From Ectobius pallidus (lineage: Eukaryota > Arthropoda > Insecta > Blattodea > Ectobiidae): a DNA stretch of 64,000 nucleotides. Of this stretch, positions 59,841-64,000 are shown piece by piece. A program made the translations under genes and the position numbers. The notes under the pieces were generated by a model. It saw nothing but the letters and a program-made list of their open reading frames with translations, searched no databases and was not told where the DNA came from. Position 1 is the first letter of the stretch. Every line of letters starts with the position of its first letter. The DNA lies in NCBI GenBank assembly GCA_964059195.1, contig CAXKWD010000005.1:96547882-96611881 (forward strand), written 5' to 3'.

Positions 59841-60536
59841 TATACGAAGGGGAATAAAATGAAAACAGCAATTAATTTTTTTACACTATTTTACTGCATG
59901 AAGAATGCTTGCTTATACATATTTTTCCACATAGTCCCCTCCCAGTTCAATGCACTTACGCCATCTGATAGGAAGTGATTCAATACCGCGTGAGAAAAAT
60001 TATTTTGGTTGACGCGCTAACCACTCGTGCACTACCGATTGGACGGTCTTAATCACACTTGAGTTTATGCCCTCCGAAGTGCTCCTTTAATGGAGATATG
60101 GAAATCTGATGGTGACAAAGCGAAGGGGATTGCTGAGTGCAGGTATTTTGCTTCTACATATAATGCCCGTCCGCATGCTGCTCGTGCAACCATGAAAATT
60201 ATCGATGACATTCGCTTCAAGTGCCTCCCACATCCGCCATACTTGCCAGATTTGTCACCATAAGATTTCGACATCTTTGGTTCATTAAAGGAGCACCTTG
60301 GAGGGCAGAAGTTCAAGTCTGATGAAGACGTCCAAAAGGCGGTGCACGAGTGGCTACGGCGTCAACCAAAATAATTTTTCTCACGCGGTATCAAAGCACG
60401 CGGTGTACGATGGCGCAAGTGCATTGAACTGGGAGGGGTCTATGTGGAAAAATAATGTACAAGCAAGCATTTTTCCTGCAGTAAATAGTGGGGGGGGGGG
60501 AAATAATTGCTGTTTTCATTTGATTCTCCCTCGTAT
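59841..60536. mobile_element. Palindromic mariner relic
   Basis: The left arm 59841-60092 and right arm 60283-60536 are inverted copies of a mariner 3' end. Each includes TTTTTCTCACGCGGTAT, TGCATTGAACTGGGAGGGG, TGTGGAAAAATA and the outer terminus AGCAATTA/ATACGA with CATTTTATTCCCCTTCGTAT-like sequence. Both outer ends are therefore 3' ends. The central spacer of about 190 bp is single-copy transposase coding. Confidence 0.85.
60095..60456 (+). pseudogene. Mariner transposase C-terminal fragment
   Basis: The frame starts SDGDKAKGIAECRYFASTYN, then ARPHAARATMKIIDD, HPPYLPDLSP, a stop, then DFDIFGSLKEHLGGQKF, DEDVQKAVHEWLRRQPK, a stop, FFSRGIKA and a WRKCIELGGVYVEK end. This is the order of mariner DD34D transposases. 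In place of the usual HDNARPH it has TYNARPH, so the second catalytic Asp is replaced by Tyr. The third Asp is kept in LPDLSP. Two stops and the missing N-terminal half make it inactive. Confidence 0.85.
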
Positions 60537-60673
60537 TTTAAGTTCTCCATAGAGTTTAAAGTTACCGTCCACCATTTTGAATGGTTTTTCGGACGTAAAA
60601 ATGAACATTTTGGATTTTTTCCTTCGGTGTGCAAAATTTTAAGTTTCTCGCTCTATTGGAAGTGAGTAATCAA

Positions 60674-61387
60674 TAGGGCAAGGCATTTGATGATTGTGCA
60701 TTTTTTTATATGAAGGTTAAAAGACAGCTTGATAGGTAGCCTACATACAAATGTGAATCATAAAATTTATTAAAATTTAGCAATTTGTTTTTTCTTTTTT
60801 TTTGCTTTATTTTGCATTTTTCGTCATTTTCAAGCGATATATGTTTTTATGGTAATTTTTAGGTCATTTTTTCAATTTTTGGGTCATTTTCGGCTCTTTA
60901 GGTCTTTTTTCGGCATTATTAGGTCGTGTTTCAGAGGAGATAAAGAGGAGCTTTTCCATGTACAAATCGTCACTTTCATACAACAGACAATAGTTTTTAT
61001 TTGTGTGTTCATAGTTCATTTTAATTCAGGTTTATTGTAAACACTATAGCAGTTTGTCTTGTAGCAATAATTTTTTTTCTTTCTTTATAAATGTCATCTA
61101 TTTCCTAGCGGCAATTTGATGGGCATGCCAGTTCAGAAATAATTTTTTTCGCTAAGGGTGTCCAAGTAGTATACATTTTCTTAATTTTTTAGTAATAAAA
61201 TAAGTGTTTTTCTATTACAAATTCATATAATATAACGCACTGTTATCCATTAAATTGCTTTTAGAAATTCGTTACTTAAAACCTAAATATATGTAATAAT
61301 GGTAAATGTATTGGTCACTTTTTTCACTAATTTTAGGTCATAAATGCATTTTTTCACTATTTTATGGTCATTAAATGCCTTGCCCTA
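60674..61387. mobile_element. hAT-like element, TAGGGCAAGG family, copy 2
   Basis: Ends TAGGGCAAGGCATTTGATG and, inverted, TAGGGCAAGGCATTTAATG. The exact 8-bp TSD is GTAATCAA (60666-60673 and 61388-61395). It is 714 bp. TAGGTCATTTT, GGTCATTTTCGG and TAGGTCATAAATGC blocks recur inside. Confidence 0.93.
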
Positions 61388-61395
61388 GTAATCAA

Positions 61396-61887
61396 GCTGA
61401 ACCAGTGAGCGAGCCATGATGCTTACACAGTATTAAATAACATGGATGTAAACTTGTATGTTTACAATGTGTTTGGGTTTACTTTACGTTGTGGATAGGC
61501 TTTAATGTGATAAGCAAGGGTCAAATTTATGGATAGGTTCTCTTCATTAAAATTCTACCATAAAATAAGACAAAATTCCTAGCGGATTCGCAGGGGCACA
61601 GCACAAGACGAATTAATTTGTAAAGCTAACCACTTCTATCCAAAAACTAATTCACATTCACCCTCAGGAAAATCTAAAGAGTTCGATTCGTACCTGCCAA
61701 ACATGTTTCCGCTGTAAAGAGGACAAGACAATTTCTACAACAAATAACCTATAAAAGAGACCTCTCGACAGCAAATCTCAACTTATTCTATTTAATTGCA
61801 TTATACCATTATTTAATAAGTCATGGGTAGACACAATCCTATCGTAGTAACGATGGAGTAACGATCACCCCGAAAGTCCCACTCAGA
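61396..61887. other. No gene seen
   Basis: Short ORFs only. Confidence 0.5.
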
Positions 61888-61975
61888 ATGGTTGGCCAAG
61901 CTGAACCCACGACCTCCCGAATATTAATCTGAGACATCTGCGTACTTTTGCCAAACCACTCTACGTGAACATAAA
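61888..61975 (-). mobile_element. Possible tRNA-like SINE head
   Basis: The minus strand has AGAGTGGTTTGGCAAAAGTA (A-box-like) and GGTCGTGGGTTCAGCTTGG (B-box-like). Confidence 0.4.
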
Positions 61976-62501
61976 CCAACCTTTCTAGTAGCCTACCATT
62001 GGGATCATTTTGACCCCAAAATCATTTCTGTAATAAATCTTCAACTTTTTTTTTTTTTACAATCGTTTTCAAAATGTTGACGTTATCCCTCTGAGTCAAC
62101 TGTATCCAATGGCATTTTATTAATTTTTATATTTTCTGCACATTAAATTGTATTAATTGTTTTTGGACTGAGCACCATTGGGGTCAATACGACGCCATTT
62201 AAAATCGTCTTTCTTCGTTCAATGTAATATTATGTATATTAGTATTCACACTTGTATGCAGTCCAGTACAATGTTCCCAAATACATACCACAGCACGTTT
62301 TACTACACTTGAGAAGTGGTAAATGACAGCGGGAACACTGGGGAAATCCACACGACTACAAGAGCACCTGTTCTTTGTCGGTGCCGCTGTCGGTGCAGAT
62401 TTTCGGATTAGGGAAGAATACTACTATATTCTTTTGTCGATAGACGATGTTTTTGGACGAGGTCTTCTTAAAATGGCACGAACATTATATATAGTCTTCC
62501 T

Positions 62502-62673
62502 GATTTCAAGGTTTTTACGCGAGTTTATAAAAAAGAATTATTGCAATACCGATACATCCCATGTAAATTACCGTGACCCTAGTAATTCTCCAGTTTTCAA
62601 GGTAAAAATGTATGTTTTTTACGCCAGTTTATAAAAAAATTGCAATAATACTGATATATCCCATGTAAATTAT
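62502..62673. repeat. Two imperfect tandem copies, about 95 bp
   Basis: TTTCAAGGTTTTTACGCGAG with ATACATCCCATGTAAATTA near 62502-62570 is echoed by TTTCAAGGTAAAAATG, TTTTTTACGCCAGTTTATAA and ATATATCCCATGTAAATTA near 62597-62672. Confidence 0.75.
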
Positions 62674-63625
62674 TTGGGGTGTTTATAACTCCAGTGGTAC
62701 TCGTATAACATAAACAATCTATTCGTAGGAAGGTTAAATACCGATTAAATAGGAACTTAACTCTCAGCTCATTTTAGAAGATCCCTATACCTGACGCGAT
62801 TCTAACTTTCTCACTTCAACAGTTCCCATTTATTTATTTCTGAAAATGGAAGTAACAAATTCAGTCTGTTCTTTTCTCAATGTACAAACAGCAATACTCT
62901 TGAGCCGCTGGCATATCTTTTCTGACTTGCACTTTGTTTATTCTAGCTTTTCCGCCGCGTTAGCTGAGAGTCAATGTATTGAGAAGAGAGGGTTATGGTG
63001 CTGAGAATAATGCCGTCCCTGGAGGAATCACCATGAGAACTGCAGAGCGGAGAACACAAAATTTCCCCTTTTCGTTAAAGACCGTACTTTCCAAGGAAAA
63101 CCCGAGCAAATGCACGGGTTGTGCTGAAATCCATAGTTTGCAGTGAATAACCCAAACGTCTGTGTGAATTTCAAGAATTGTATGTTAGAAAAATATTTCA
63201 AAACAAATAATCCGAGTGCATAGAATATCTCAGTTCTATTTTATAGTAAGATTTACATTACAACCTTTAAAGTTAATTGTCTTGAGTCGGGAAGCGAACT
63301 AGGGATATTCTCATTTACTAGCAACAGTCTACAACAACAGTCTGCCATTTCCATGTTTAATAAATTACCCCAGCAGTGTCACATTAATTGCTTTACTGAA
63401 TTATAAAAAAAATCTTCACAAGCGGCTTCTAGTAACCCCTTTTATTTTGTTAAAGGCTATTTCTACTAAGATCATAGCAGTAGGCCTCTGATCATAGCAG
63501 TATAATTTGATTTTGCTTGTTATTGTGGTATTTTTATGTTTCTTATGTATTTGACGTGTACAATGTGCTAAATCTTTGACCTTATCCATAGCTACCTCAC
63601 TGGAAGCTCATGACAATATTTATGA
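62674..63625. other. No gene seen
   Basis: AT-rich intergenic DNA with no recognised feature. Confidence 0.5.
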
Positions 63626-63659
63626 TGATAATAATAATAATAATAGCAATAACAATAAT

Positions 63660-63695
<36 letters not shown>
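63626..63695. repeat. (AAT)n microsatellite, interrupted
   Basis: AATAATAAT units broken by GCAATAACAAT. Confidence 0.9.
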
Positions 63696-63697
<2 letters not shown>

Positions 63698-64000
63698 GAA
63701 CGTAACCAAGTTCATCCACATCTTCCTCTAGAAAGGAGCCTAGACTGATTATACTGAAAAGTATACTGAGTATACTGAAAAATATACTGAAAAGTATGCA
63801 TGGAAGATTTACGTGGATTTAGCACCTCGTAGACACCTATAAGCATCGCATCATTAGAGCCTTTTCGAGAAAATCACAAAAGAATTAAATTTTCTCCATG
63901 GAAAGTGGTACCGTTAGTAAAAGCAAGATAACTCCTTCACCAATCATTATGTCACATCCCCTGACAATATCTAAATCCAAGAAGGCTATAAAATTTCGTT

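Noticed and set aside
60298..60552. Plus-strand ORF in the mariner relic
   Set aside because: It is out of frame with the recognisable transposase blocks.
62323..62634. 103-residue plus-strand ORF
   Set aside because: It overlaps an imperfect tandem repeat, and has no splice context or recognisable motif.
1..64000. Bacterial features (operons, CRISPR arrays, Shine-Dalgarno sites)
   Set aside because: The spliced genes, SINEs, LINEs, hAT and mariner elements show the DNA is animal nuclear DNA. No direct-repeat/spacer array was seen.

Overview
This is a eukaryotic, AT-rich, repeat-dense nuclear window. It carries spliced genes with GT-AG introns, cleaved signal peptides, tRNA-derived SINEs, non-LTR retrotransposon remnants, mariner and pogo relics and many short hAT-type elements. 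Gene content (ALKBH7 and TPPP/p25-alpha relatives), repeat style and an antisense arthropod-like ND5 NUMT point to an insect with a large genome. A cockroach or termite relative is my guess, made without any database search.

Minus-strand gene, 44792 to 13668. I could chain nine coding exons with matching phase at every junction: 44708-44792, 39150-39277, 37705-37831, 34370-34452, 31508-31574, 28411-28508, 26943-27126, 22562-22654 and 13668-17650. The spliced CDS is 4845 nt (1614 codons plus stop). It begins with a signal peptide, continues with about 265 residues of ordinary extracellular-looking sequence, and ends in a 3.98-kb final exon encoding a Ser/Asn/Lys/Glu-rich repetitive region. That exon contains a 1059-bp tandem duplication, itself built from roughly 43-residue sub-repeats. 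I do not recognise the family. Two AATAAA signals lie about 85-95 bp past the stop.

Other coding content. At 47739-48566 (+) is a single-exon ALKBH7-type dioxygenase with a mitochondrial presequence and a polyadenylation signal. At 52596-52875 (-) is an exon-like block of a TPPP/p25-alpha protein with an unusual acidic tail. At 55856-55928 (-) is a probable signal-peptide first exon of another gene. At 49873-50123 (+) is an unrecognised ORF cut by a transposon.

The rest is introns and intergenic DNA filled with mobile elements. Nine hAT-like elements have visible 8-bp target-site duplications (TSDs), several at nTTATAAn sites. A 754-bp pogo-type element lies inside a jockey-like LINE, with a second copy near 57.4 kb. 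A mariner relic is arranged as a palindrome (59841-60536). A 2.57-kb element (6287-8856) has nested long inverted repeats and a decayed ORF with PIN/XPG-like acidic motifs. There are also a foldback element, several SINE families, tandem repeats, microsatellites and a NUMT of ND5. The palindromic octamer TAGGCCTA occurs at least 24 times, far above what the base composition predicts.
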